Part shown: positions 26,214-34,853 of the stretch, one piece after another
How positions within the stretch are numbered: position 1 is the stretch's first letter
Layout of the letters: every line of letters begins with the position of its first letter
Assembly: GCF_947366995.1 (NCBI RefSeq)
Contig: NZ_CANBCC010000024.1
Span: 1-49,044 of the forward strand
DNA: 49,044 nucleotides
Direction of reading: 5' to 3'
Origin: an uncultured Aquabacterium sp.
GTDB taxonomy: Bacteria; Pseudomonadota; Gammaproteobacteria; Burkholderiales; Burkholderiaceae_C
Made by a program: the position numbers and the translations under genes
Notes under the pieces: generated by a model
Databases searched by the model: none
The model's input: the letters and a program-made list of their open reading frames with translations, nothing else
What the model was told of the DNA's origin: nothing

Positions 26214-29200
26214 ATGAATGCACCGTTGCCGGCCGATGTGCGCCGCGCGCTGTCCACCCTGACGCTGGACGACAAGTACACCCTTGAGCGCGGCCCCGCT
26301 TTCATGAGCGGCATTCAGGCGCTGGTGCGCCTGCCCTTGCTGCAGCACACGCGCGATGCCCAGGCCGGGCTGCGCACAGCGGGCTTCATCAGTGGCTACC
26401 GGGGCTCGCCCCTGGGGGGCTACGACCAGGCCCTCTGGCAGGCGCGCGAGCACCTCAAGGCCCACCACATCGTCTTCCAGCCCGGCGTGAACGAAGAGCT
26501 GGCGGCCACGGCCGTGTGGGGCTCGCAGCAACTGCACCTCGGGCCCGGCCCCCACCACGTCGACGGCGTCTTCGGCATCTGGTACGGCAAGGGCCCGGGC
26601 GTGGACCGCAGCGTTGACGTCTTCAAGCACGCCAACATGGCGGGCACGGCGCCGCTCGGGGGCGTGGTGGCTGTGGCGGGTGATGACCATGTGGCAAAGA
26701 GTTCCTCGGTGGCGCACCAGAGCGACCACGTCTTCAAGGCCTGCGGCTTCCCCGTCTTTTTCCCCAGCAGCGTGCAGGAGATCCTCGACCTGGGGCTGCA
26801 CGCCCTGGCCATGAGCCGCTACGCAGGGGTGTGGACGGCGCTCAAGACCATCCAGGAAGTGGTCGAATCCTCCACCACCGTGCAGGTCGACCCCGACCGC
26901 GTGCAGATCGCGCTGCCCGATGACTTCGCGATGCCGGAAGGGGGTGTCCACATCCGCTGGCCCGACTCGCCCCTGGAGCAGGAAGCCCGGCTGATGGACC
27001 ACAAGTGGTACGCGGCCCTGGCCTACGTGCGAGCCAACCGCCTCAACCACACGGTGATCGACAGCCCGAACGCCCGGCTGGGCCTGATTGCCAGCGGCAA
27101 GGCCTGGAACGACCTGCGCCAGGCGCTGTTCGACCTGGGGCTGGACGATGCCACCTGCACGCGCATCGGGCTGCGGGTGCACAAGGTGGCCGTGGTGTGG
27201 CCGCTGGAAGCCAGCATCACCCGCGCGTTCGCCACGGGGCTGCAGGAGATCCTGGTGATCGAGGAAAAGCGCCAGGTCATCGAGTACCAGCTCAAGGAGC
27301 AGCTCTACAACTGGCGCGAAGACGTGCGCCCCAATGTACTGGGCAAGTTCAGCGAACCCGAGGGCGACTTCACCGGGGGCGAGTGGTCGGTGGCCAACCC
27401 GGCCTCGCGCTGGTTGCTGCGGGCCAAGGCCGACCTCAACCCGGCGCTCATTGCCCGGGCCGTGGCCCAGCGCATCGAGCGCCTGGGCCTGCTCGACGGG
27501 CACGACCCGGCGCTGCGCGCCCGCATGGCCGAGCGCCTGCGCGTGATCGATGCCAAGGAGCAGGCCCTGGCCGCCCAGGGCGCCTCGGCCGAACGTGCGC
27601 CGTGGTTCTGCAGTGGCTGCCCGCACAACACCTCCACCCGCGTGCCGGAAGGCTCGCGCGCCATGGCCGGCATCGGCTGCCACTACATGGCGCTGTGGAT
27701 GAACCGGCAGACCAGCATGGTCACGCAGATGGGCGGCGAGGGTGTGGGCTGGGTGGGGCAGGCGCCGTTCACCGACGAGCCGCACGTGTTTGTCAACCTG
27801 GGGGATGGCACCTACTTCCACTCGGGGCTGCTGGCCATTCGGCAGTCGGTGGCGGCGCACGTCAACGTCACGTACAAGATTCTGGTGAACGACGCGGTGG
27901 CCATGACAGGCGGCCAGCCGCTCGACGGGCAGCTCAGCGTGGCCGCGATGACCCGTGAGTTGCAGGCCGAGGGCGTGCGCCGCATCGTCGTGGTGAGCGA
28001 CGCCCCCGAGCGCCACACCCGCACGCCGGACATGGCACCCGGCGTGACCGTGCACCACCGTGACGAGCTGGAAGCCCTGCAGCGCAGCCTGCGCGACGAG
28101 CCGGGCTGCACCGCCATCGTCTACGAGCAGACCTGCGCCACCGAGAAGCGGCGGCGTCGCAAGCGCGGCAAGCTGCCGGCCCTGCAACGCCGCGTGGTCA
28201 TCAACGAAGCCGTGTGCGAGGGCTGTGGCGACTGCGCGGTGCAGTCCAACTGCCTCAGCGTCGAGCCGGTGGAAACGCCGCTGGGCCGCAAGCGCCGCAT
28301 CAACCAGAGCAGCTGCAACCAGGATTTTTCCTGCCTGAACGGACTGTGCCCCAGCCTCGTCACGGTGGAGGGCGGGCGCTTGCGTGCGCCGTCGCCGCAG
28401 GCCGGGCTGCCGGATCTCGCAGCGCTGCCGTCGCTGCCTGATCCCGATGTGCCGGCCGCGCCACAGGCCTGGGGCATCGTGGTGGCTGGCATCGGGGGCA
28501 CGGGCGTCATCACCATTGGCCAGCTGCTCGGCATGGCGGCCCACATGGAAGGCAAGGGCGTCATCACCCAGGAGGCGGCCGGCCTGGCCCAGAAGGGCGG
28601 CGCCACCTGGAGCCATGTGCAGATTGCGGACGACCCCGCCGGCATCCATACCACGCGGGTGGGCATGGCGGAGGCCGATCTGCTGATTGCCTGCGATCCA
28701 ATCGTGGCGGCCCATGCACAGACCCAGGCCGTGCTGTGTGAGGGGCGCACCCATGTGGCGCTCAACACGCACCACACGCCCACCGCGGCGTTGATGCAGG
28801 ATGCAGGCTGGCAGTTCGCTGGTGCCGCCTGCGAGAGCCAGATCGAGGGCGCCGTGGGTGCGGGCCGCACAGTCAAGGTCGATGCGGTGCAACTGGCCGA
28901 GCGCATGCTGGGTGATGCGATCTATGCCAACCCAATGATGCTGGGCCTGGCCTGGCAGCGCGGCTGGGTGCCGCTGCAGGGCACCACGTTGCGGCGCGCC
29001 ATCGAACTCAATGGCGTGCAGGTGGAGAAGAACCTGGCCGCCTTCGAATGGGGACGGCATGTGGCGCACGACCCGGTGGGGGTGGCCCGCCTGCTGGCGC
29101 CCACGCGCACGGTGCAGTGGGCGGCCGGGCGTCGGCCCGACAGCGAGCCGCTCGACACCGTGCTGAGCCGCCATGCTGCCTGGCTGCGCGAGTACCAGGA

Positions 29201-29831
29201 CGAAGCCTATGCGGCGCGCTACATCGCCCGCATCGAGTCGTTGCGGCAGGCCGAGGCCGCGCTGGGCAGCAACCGGGTGACCCGTGTGGCAGCGCGGCAA
29301 TTGGCCCGCCTCATGGCCTACAAGGACGAGTATGAGGTGGCCCGGCTCCTGACTTCGCCGGCCTTCAAGCGGCAGCTGGAGGCGCAGTTCGAGGGCGACT
29401 ACCGCGTGGTCTGGCACCTGGCGCCGCCGGGGCTCGGACGCCTGGGGGGCGGGCGGATGGTGGCCGGCACGTGGCGGCCAGCCAAGCACGCGTTCGGCGC
29501 GGGCTGGCAGATGCTGATGGCGGGCTTGTCCCGGCTCAAGGTCCTGCGTCACCGCTGGTATGACCCATTCGGCTGGACGGCCGACCGCCGCGAAGACCGG
29601 GCGGTGCTGGCCCGCTTTGAGCGGCTGGTGGACCAGTGCGCGGCCACGCTCACGCCGCAGACGCTGGATCAGGCCGTGAGCCTGTTGTCGGTGGCTGACC
29701 GCATCAAGGGCTTTGGGGTGGTGCGCCATGCGCAGGTGCAATCGGCCATGGCCGAGTGGGATCGTATGGCGCAACCCGCTGCAACGGGCTGCGCGGTGGA
29801 CAGCCGCTCAGCGAGCACATCGCGCTCCTGA
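26214..29831 (+). CDS. Fused indolepyruvate ferredoxin oxidoreductase
   Basis: A 1205-residue TPP- and Fe-S-dependent 2-oxoacid oxidoreductase in which the IorA- and IorB-like parts are joined. Order: pyrimidine-binding domain (GFISGYRGSPLGGYDQ near 55-70), TPP domain (VNLGDGTYFHSG near 528-540 and a later NDAVAMTGGQP), a Cys cluster CEGCGDCAVQSNC near 667 with more Cys up to CLNGLCPS, then the gamma domain (VAGIGGTGVITIGQLL) from about 760 and a C-terminal extension. Such fusions in aerobes decarboxylate aryl- or branched 2-oxoacids to acyl-CoA during amino-acid degradation. No ferredoxin or catabolic gene is adjacent, so the substrate is open. Confidence 0.92.
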   Translation: MNAPLPADVRRALSTLTLDDKYTLERGPAFMSGIQALVRLPLLQHTRDAQAGLRTAGFISGYRGSPLGGYDQALWQAREHLKAHHIVFQPGVNEELAATAVWGSQQLHLGPGPHHVDGVFGIWYGKGPGVDRSVDVFKHANMAGTAPLGGVVAVAGDDHVAKSSSVAHQSDHVFKACGFPVFFPSSVQEILDLGLHALAMSRYAGVWTALKTIQEVVESSTTVQVDPDRVQIALPDDFAMPEGGVHIRWPDSPLEQEARLMDHKWYAALAYVRANRLNHTVIDSPNARLGLIASGKAWNDLRQALFDLGLDDATCTRIGLRVHKVAVVWPLEASITRAFATGLQEILVIEEKRQVIEYQLKEQLYNWREDVRPNVLGKFSEPEGDFTGGEWSVANPASRWLLRAKADLNPALIARAVAQRIERLGLLDGHDPALRARMAERLRVIDAKEQALAAQGASAERAPWFCSGCPHNTSTRVPEGSRAMAGIGCHYMALWMNRQTSMVTQMGGEGVGWVGQAPFTDEPHVFVNLGDGTYFHSGLLAIRQSVAAHVNVTYKILVNDAVAMTGGQPLDGQLSVAAMTRELQAEGVRRIVVVSDAPERHTRTPDMAPGVTVHHRDELEALQRSLRDEPGCTAIVYEQTCATEKRRRRKRGKLPALQRRVVINEAVCEGCGDCAVQSNCLSVEPVETPLGRKRRINQSSCNQDFSCLNGLCPSLVTVEGGRLRAPSPQAGLPDLAALPSLPDPDVPAAPQAWGIVVAGIGGTGVITIGQLLGMAAHMEGKGVITQEAAGLAQKGGATWSHVQIADDPAGIHTTRVGMAEADLLIACDPIVAAHAQTQAVLCEGRTHVALNTHHTPTAALMQDAGWQFAGAACESQIEGAVGAGRTVKVDAVQLAERMLGDAIYANPMMLGLAWQRGWVPLQGTTLRRAIELNGVQVEKNLAAFEWGRHVAHDPVGVARLLAPTRTVQWAAGRRPDSEPLDTVLSRHAAWLREYQDEAYAARYIARIESLRQAEAALGSNRVTRVAARQLARLMAYKDEYEVARLLTSPAFKRQLEAQFEGDYRVVWHLAPPGLGRLGGGRMVAGTWRPAKHAFGAGWQMLMAGLSRLKVLRHRWYDPFGWTADRREDRAVLARFERLVDQCAATLTPQTLDQAVSLLSVADRIKGFGVVRHAQVQSAMAEWDRMAQPAATGCAVDSRSASTSRS

Positions 29832-29869
29832 TCTGGCAGCGGAGGCAGCAGATCGGCTAAGGTGCCGGG

Positions 29870-30871
29870 ATGCACCCGCCTGCCAGATCCATTTTCCCTT
29901 CCGACTCGCGCCGCCTGCAAGGCCTGGCCTTTGCGCTGGCTGGGGCCGTCGCGTTTTCCGGAAAAGCCATCCTCGCCAAGCTCATGTACCGGACGGGCGC
30001 CGATGCCTTCGCGGTGATCGGCCTGCGCATGGCCATGGCCCTGCCGCTCTTCCTGGTCATCGCGTGGTGGACGGGGCGCTCAGGGCAGGGCGCCGCCCCG
30101 CGCGTGCCCCTCAGCCGCCGTGAGCGCTGGCAGATCGCGGGCCTCGGCTTCTGCGGCTATTACCTGGCCAGCACCTTCGATTTTCTCGGCCTGCAGTACA
30201 TCAGCGCCGCGCTCGAGCGCGCCATCCTCTATCTCAACCCGGCCATCGTGCTGCTGCTGTCGGCGCTGTGGTTCCGTCAGCGGGTCAGCGTCGCCCAGGT
30301 GGTCGCCATGGCGCTGGCCTACGCGGGGGTCATGCTGGTGTGGGGACACGATCTGGATGTGGCCCACATGGCTGCCGCGTCGGCTGGCGGTGTGTCGCCG
30401 GGGCATGCGGTCGCCATCGGGAGCGTGCTGGTGTTCCTCAGTGCCACGGCGTATGCGCTGTACCTGATCGGCAGTGGCCGGCTGGTCGCACGGGTCGGCT
30501 CTGCGCGCCTCATCGGCCTGGCGTCATCCGTGGCCTGTGTGGTCACACTGGTGCAATGGGCGGTGGTGTGGCTGGGCAGCGGCGGGGCCATGGGCTCGCT
30601 GCAAGGCCTGCCGCTCGAGGTCTACACCATGTCGCTGCTGAACGCCACCGCGTGCACCGTGCTGCCCATGTGGTTCGTGATGCGCGGGGTGGCGCTGCTG
30701 GGCGCGTCGACCGCGTCGCAGATCGGCATGGTGGGCCCGCTGTCGACCATCTGGATGGCGTCCATCTGGCTGAACGAGCCCATCTCGACCCGGCTGCTGG
30801 CCGGGACGGCCGTTGTGGTCGTGGCGGTGCTGATGCTCGGCCGGCTGGGCGGCACGGCGCGCAAGGCCTGA
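29870..30871 (+). CDS. EamA-family (drug/metabolite superfamily) permease
   Basis: A 333-residue inner-membrane protein with about ten hydrophobic segments arranged as two EamA repeats: first repeat about 20-165 (GAVAFSGKAILAKLMYRTGADAF in parts; ALERAILYLNPAIVLLLSAL in parts) and second about 185-325 (GASTASQIGMVGPLSTI). Family members export amino acids, metabolites or drugs; substrate cannot be inferred. It starts 38 bases after the ferredoxin oxidoreductase stop, so it may be co-transcribed, and ends 6 bases from the convergent ybiB gene. Confidence 0.9.
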   Translation: MHPPARSIFPSDSRRLQGLAFALAGAVAFSGKAILAKLMYRTGADAFAVIGLRMAMALPLFLVIAWWTGRSGQGAAPRVPLSRRERWQIAGLGFCGYYLASTFDFLGLQYISAALERAILYLNPAIVLLLSALWFRQRVSVAQVVAMALAYAGVMLVWGHDLDVAHMAAASAGGVSPGHAVAIGSVLVFLSATAYALYLIGSGRLVARVGSARLIGLASSVACVVTLVQWAVVWLGSGGAMGSLQGLPLEVYTMSLLNATACTVLPMWFVMRGVALLGASTASQIGMVGPLSTIWMASIWLNEPISTRLLAGTAVVVVAVLMLGRLGGTARKA

Positions 30872-30877
30872 TCCCGT

Positions 30878-31837
30878 TCAGCGTTCTGTCTGCCGGGCGA
30901 GGGCCGCGACCAGACAGTCAACCTGCGCGGTGATGGCATCCGGCACGGCCACGCGGCCGGCCAGCATCGCGTCGATGTGGGCCGCGGTCACATCGGCGGC
31001 GTAGCCCTCGGGCAACTCGGGCAGGGCCGACAGCACGCCCTCCTGCGGCGACCGGGACAGCGCCTCGTCGCGCTCGCCCTCCAGGAACACCTCGAAGCGC
31101 GGCTGCCGGCGCGCGTCGGCCACCGGTTCGCCCTCGGTGCCACGCATCAGCAAGGCGTTGGCACGCACGCGCTGCAGGTAGCCCGTCAGCGAGTGCGCGT
31201 ACTCCGGGTGCGTGTGGTTGACCACCCGCATGGCCGGCCGGCCCGATGCCGCGAACGGATCCAGCAGCTTCGCCACGGTGTGGCCCGGGTTGCGCAGGCC
31301 GATGGTCCAGCGCACGGCCAGCAGCTTCGCAAGGGCAGGGCACAGCGTCTCGGTGTCGATGAACGCGGGCTGCGCAGCCGCCCATGCTGCGGCCAGCGCG
31401 TCTTCGTTCTGCGCTCGGGCCCACCCCAGCGTGCGCCAGACCTCGGCCGTGGTCACGCGGGTTGGGTCGGCTGCCGGGCCGTGTACCAGCACGGCCACGC
31501 CCCGGCGCGCGAGCAATGCGGCCAGCAACGGCGTGAAGTTCGGCAGCTTGCGCGCGCCGTTGTACGAGGGCAGCACCACCGTGCCCCGGCTGCCCGGCAC
31601 GCGCGCCGAAGCTGCAGTCAGGGGCACGCATCGGCGCAGCGTGGCCTGCACGAAGCCGTCCAGCTCTTCGGGCGTTTCACCCTTGATGCGCATGGCCAGG
31701 CAGAAGGCGCCGATCTCCAGGTCGGTCACCTGGTCGTCCAGCACCTGGCTCAGCAGGTCGTCGGCCTGCTCGGCGCTCAGGGGGCGGGCGCCGTCCTTGC
31801 CGCGGCCAATCACCTTGATGTAGGGGGCAATGCTCAT
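30878..31837 (-). CDS. ybiB: YbiB/TrpD2-type nucleic-acid-binding protein
   Basis: A 319-residue protein with the fold of anthranilate phosphoribosyltransferase: an N-terminal helical domain (LSAEQADDLLSQVLDDQVTDLEIGAF in parts) and a glycosyltransferase-3 domain. The PRPP-binding motifs of TrpD are altered: the usual GTGGD loop reads GSRGTVVLPSYNGARK. This is the pattern of E. coli YbiB (TrpD2), a homodimeric DNA/RNA-binding protein without TrpD activity. It is the last gene downstream of nasA on the minus strand, a linkage I recall from other Burkholderiales, though a role in nitrate assimilation is not known. Confidence 0.87.
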   Translation of the reverse strand: MSIAPYIKVIGRGKDGARPLSAEQADDLLSQVLDDQVTDLEIGAFCLAMRIKGETPEELDGFVQATLRRCVPLTAASARVPGSRGTVVLPSYNGARKLPNFTPLLAALLARRGVAVLVHGPAADPTRVTTAEVWRTLGWARAQNEDALAAAWAAAQPAFIDTETLCPALAKLLAVRWTIGLRNPGHTVAKLLDPFAASGRPAMRVVNHTHPEYAHSLTGYLQRVRANALLMRGTEGEPVADARRQPRFEVFLEGERDEALSRSPQEGVLSALPELPEGYAADVTAAHIDAMLAGRVAVPDAITAQVDCLVAALARQTER

Positions 31838-31855
31838 GGGGGTCCGATCGTGAGG

Positions 31856-31873
31856 GGGCGGATCGATCCGCCC
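31856..31873. repeat. Perfect 18-base palindrome between nasA and ybiB
   Basis: GGGCGGATC followed directly by GATCCGCCC, with no spacer, in the 71-base gap between nasA and ybiB. As RNA it would be a weak terminator, since no T tract follows. As DNA it could be a dimeric protein's site controlling ybiB. Confidence 0.5.
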
Positions 31874-31908
31874 GGGCTCGCATTATCGGGCGACGGGATC
31901 TGGCCTGT

Positions 31909-34743
31909 TCAGCTCTGGGTCTCCGGCACCGGGTGCAGCTTCACCAGCTTGCGCAGGGCGGGGATGCACGAGCCACAGTTGGTGCCGCACTTCAGCTCGC
32001 CCTGCAGCCGCGCCAGGCGTTCGTCGTCGCTGCCCGGGCATTGGCTCAGCGCCGTGGTGATGGCCGATTCGCTCACATTGAAGCAGGTGCACACCTGCTT
32101 GCCTCGGGCCGCCATGGCCACCGGTGGCGTGCTGCCCGGCGCCAGCAGGGACCGGCCATACGCATCGGCCACCAGCCCGTCCTGCAGGAGCGGCCTCAGC
32201 CAGGCCTCCGAGCGGGTGTCACCGGCCAGCAGGCAGCCGATCAGGCGCAGGCCGTCCGCCTCGGGGCGCAGGCGCATGGCGCGATGCTGCCCACCGTGGG
32301 CATCGTCCAGTCGCATCACATCGTCGCCGTCCAGCTTCAGCAGGCCGCGCAACGCCGTCAGCACGGCGACATCCGCTGGCTGGGCGGCCGCGGCCCGGAA
32401 CAGCACCCCCACCTCATGCGCCCCGTCCGCACCCTCGCGCCCAAAGGGCACACAACTGCTGAATGCGAAGGCACCCATCAGGGGCTTGAGCGCCTCGCGA
32501 ACTGCCAGCGCCTGCTCGGCGGGCAACCAGGCCAGGCCCAGCACCCGCCATGGCAGGGTGACGGGCGCCAAGTGCACAGCCGCGTGCTTCAACTCGGGTT
32601 GGCGTGAGGTCGGGCATCCAAGCGGTTGGGTCAGGCTGTTCACGCCGGCCACCGTGGCGCCTGTTTCCGCCTTGCCGCCCAGGTATTCCGGGCCCCAGTG
32701 CATGGCGATGTAGGCCTGGCTCGGCGCGATCGCGTCCGACGCCTGCGCCGGGATGACGAGGGCACCCCGCCGCGAGCGCACCTGCACCAGGTCGCCCTCC
32801 GCCAGCCCCAGGCGCCGCATGTCGTCCCGGTGCATTTCGACGGCCGGTTCACTGACGTGGCCAAACAGTCGGCCGAGCGTGCCCGTGCGGCTCATGCCGT
32901 GCCATTGGTCGCGCAGCCGTCCGGTGTTCAGGCTGAAGGGGTAATCGGCATCGCAGGGTTCAGCCACGGGCGCATAGGCCACCGCGGCAAAGCGCGCGCG
33001 GCCATTGGTCGTCGGGAACACGCCGTCGGCATACAGCCGCTCGGCACCCTGCGTCGCACCGTCCGGCATCGGCCATTGCTGAGGGCCTTGTGTCTCCAGC
33101 AGGTGGTAACTCAGCCCCGTGATGTCGAGGTCACGCCCGCGTGTGGAGGCTCGGTGCTCCACCCACACCGATTCGGGCGTGGTGTAAGGAAAGAGCGTGC
33201 GCGTGCCGGGACGGTAACGGGCAGTGCGTTCCGGCAGCCGTGCTTCCAGCCTGCGGCCGAAGTCCGTGAAGATGAACCAGTCGTGACGCGCCTCCCCGGC
33301 CGGGGGGACGGCAGGCCGCACCCGGCTGATGCGGCGTTCGCTGTTGGTCACCGTGCCATCCTTTTCTCCCCAGGTGGTGGCCGGCAAGAGCAGGTCCGCA
33401 TGAGCGCAGGTGGCCGTGGTGGCAAAGGCTTCCTGCACGACCACGAAATCGACGCGTTCCAGCGCGCGGCGCACCGTGGCCTGGTCCGGCATCGAGTGGG
33501 CCGGGTTCGTGCACGCAATCCACAGCGCCTTGATCTCACCGCGTGCCGCGGCTTCAAACATGTCAACCGCCGTGAGGCCCGGCTGCTCGGGCACCCTGTC
33601 GACGCCCCACAGCGCGGCCACCTCCTCGCGGTGGCGGGCGTTGCCCAGATCGCGGTGGGCGCTCAGCAGGTTCGCCATGCCGCCCACCTCCCGGCCCCCC
33701 ATGGCATTGGGCTGACCGGTCAGCGAGAAAGGCCCCGCGCCCGGCTTGCCGATCTGCCCGGTGGCCAGATGCAGGTTGATCAGCGCCGCGTTCTTGTCTG
33801 TTCCTCGGGTGCTCTGGTTCAACCCCTGGCAGTAGAGCGACAGCGTCGGTGTGTGGCCCCCGAACCAGCGGGCCGCCTGCAGCAGATCGTCCAGCGGGAT
33901 GCCGCAGAGGGCCGCCGCCGCGGCGGGCGAGCACCCCCGGGCCGCCGCGCACAGCGCATCGAACCCGTCGGTGTGGGCGTCGATGAAACCCTTGTCGACC
34001 AGGCCTTCCTGCAGCAACACGTTCAGCATGCCGTGGAACAAGGCCACATCCGTACCCGGCTGGATGGGCAGGAACAGGTCGGCCATCTCGGCGGTTTCGG
34101 TGCGGCGCGGGTCGGCCACGATGAGCTTCAGCGCCGGATTCGCCTTGCGCGCGTCTTCGATGCGCCGGAACAGAATGGGGTGCGCCCAGGCCGTGTTGGC
34201 ACCCACGATGAACAGCGTCTGGGCATGCCGGACGTCGTCATAACAGGCCGGCGGCGCATCTGCGCCCAGCGTGGCCTTGTAGCCGGCCACGGCGCTGCTC
34301 ATGCACAGGCGCGAATTGGTGTCGAGGTTGTTCGTGCCGATCAGCCCCTTCACCAGCTTGTTGAGCACGTAATAGTCCTCGGTCAGCAACTGGCCCGAGC
34401 CATAGAAGCCGACCGCCTGCGGGCCATGCTCGCGGATCGCTTGCGCAAAGCGGTCTGCGGCCTGCTCCAGTGCCGCTTCCCAGCCAATGGCTTGCGGTGC
34501 ACCGCCGCGCTGCGCCCGGGCCATGGGTGTCAGCAGCCGCGCCTGACGGGTCACGTGCTCGGCGGCGGTCAGGTGCAGTGTGCTGCCCTTGGTGCACAGG
34601 CGGCCTGAATTGGCCGGGTGCCGGGGGTCGCCCTGCACGTCGACGATGCGGCCCTCGCGGGTTGAGACGATCACCCCGCAGCCGGTGCCGCAGTAAGGGC
34701 ATGTGGTGCGGGTCTGGATGTCGGGCGGGGCAGAGGGGCTCAT
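31909..34743 (-). CDS. nasA: Assimilatory nitrate reductase, molybdopterin catalytic subunit
   Basis: A 944-residue cytoplasmic Mo-bis-MGD enzyme reducing nitrate to nitrite. The N-terminus carries the [4Fe-4S] motif CPYCGTGCGV (Cys15, Cys18, Cys22) with a fourth Cys in RLCTKGS. Molybdopterin oxidoreductase domains follow, then the dinucleotide-binding C-terminal domain, and finally a BFD-type [2Fe-2S] domain (CTCFNV then CGTNCGSC, about 880-925), which accepts electrons from an NAD(P)H-reductase subunit as in Klebsiella NasA. I chose the ATG that puts the Cys motif about 15 residues in; a longer frame upstream overlaps the preceding gene. The partner reductase gene lies 110 bases upstream with a possible attenuator between. 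Confidence 0.93.
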   Translation of the reverse strand: MSPSAPPDIQTRTTCPYCGTGCGVIVSTREGRIVDVQGDPRHPANSGRLCTKGSTLHLTAAEHVTRQARLLTPMARAQRGGAPQAIGWEAALEQAADRFAQAIREHGPQAVGFYGSGQLLTEDYYVLNKLVKGLIGTNNLDTNSRLCMSSAVAGYKATLGADAPPACYDDVRHAQTLFIVGANTAWAHPILFRRIEDARKANPALKLIVADPRRTETAEMADLFLPIQPGTDVALFHGMLNVLLQEGLVDKGFIDAHTDGFDALCAAARGCSPAAAAALCGIPLDDLLQAARWFGGHTPTLSLYCQGLNQSTRGTDKNAALINLHLATGQIGKPGAGPFSLTGQPNAMGGREVGGMANLLSAHRDLGNARHREEVAALWGVDRVPEQPGLTAVDMFEAAARGEIKALWIACTNPAHSMPDQATVRRALERVDFVVVQEAFATTATCAHADLLLPATTWGEKDGTVTNSERRISRVRPAVPPAGEARHDWFIFTDFGRRLEARLPERTARYRPGTRTLFPYTTPESVWVEHRASTRGRDLDITGLSYHLLETQGPQQWPMPDGATQGAERLYADGVFPTTNGRARFAAVAYAPVAEPCDADYPFSLNTGRLRDQWHGMSRTGTLGRLFGHVSEPAVEMHRDDMRRLGLAEGDLVQVRSRRGALVIPAQASDAIAPSQAYIAMHWGPEYLGGKAETGATVAGVNSLTQPLGCPTSRQPELKHAAVHLAPVTLPWRVLGLAWLPAEQALAVREALKPLMGAFAFSSCVPFGREGADGAHEVGVLFRAAAAQPADVAVLTALRGLLKLDGDDVMRLDDAHGGQHRAMRLRPEADGLRLIGCLLAGDTRSEAWLRPLLQDGLVADAYGRSLLAPGSTPPVAMAARGKQVCTCFNVSESAITTALSQCPGSDDERLARLQGELKCGTNCGSCIPALRKLVKLHPVPETQS

Positions 34744-34756
34744 GGTGGCTAGAAGA

Positions 34757-34797
34757 AAACCAGGTCTCAGCGGGCACCACCCTGCTTTGGAGTGGTG
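34757..34797 (-). promoter_or_regulatory. Candidate RNA switch (alternative hairpins) before nasA
   Basis: On the minus strand CACCACTCC and GGGTGGTG form a stem with one bulge, closing the six-base loop AAAGCA (34775-34797). The alternative pairing AAAGCAGG with CCTGGTTT (34781-34788 with 34757-34764, one mismatch) ends in TTTTCTTCT and looks like a weak terminator. The two are mutually exclusive. A six-base loop with A first and G fourth is the pattern bound by ANTAR antiterminators such as NasR and NasT, but the upstream companion hairpin has loop CCCCGC, which does not fit. Confidence 0.35.
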
Positions 34798-34853
34798 TCG
34801 TGTCGGGGGACAAACGCAGGCGGGGCTGCGGCGGGCGGCACGCGCCGCGGCGT

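Noticed and set aside
25998..29774. Open frame of over 1200 codons on the minus strand opposite the ferredoxin oxidoreductase
   Set aside because: It mirrors the codon pattern of the plus-strand gene, is rich in His/Gly/Arg/Ala, has no recognisable motif and runs through the intergenic region. High-GC genes commonly leave such shadows.
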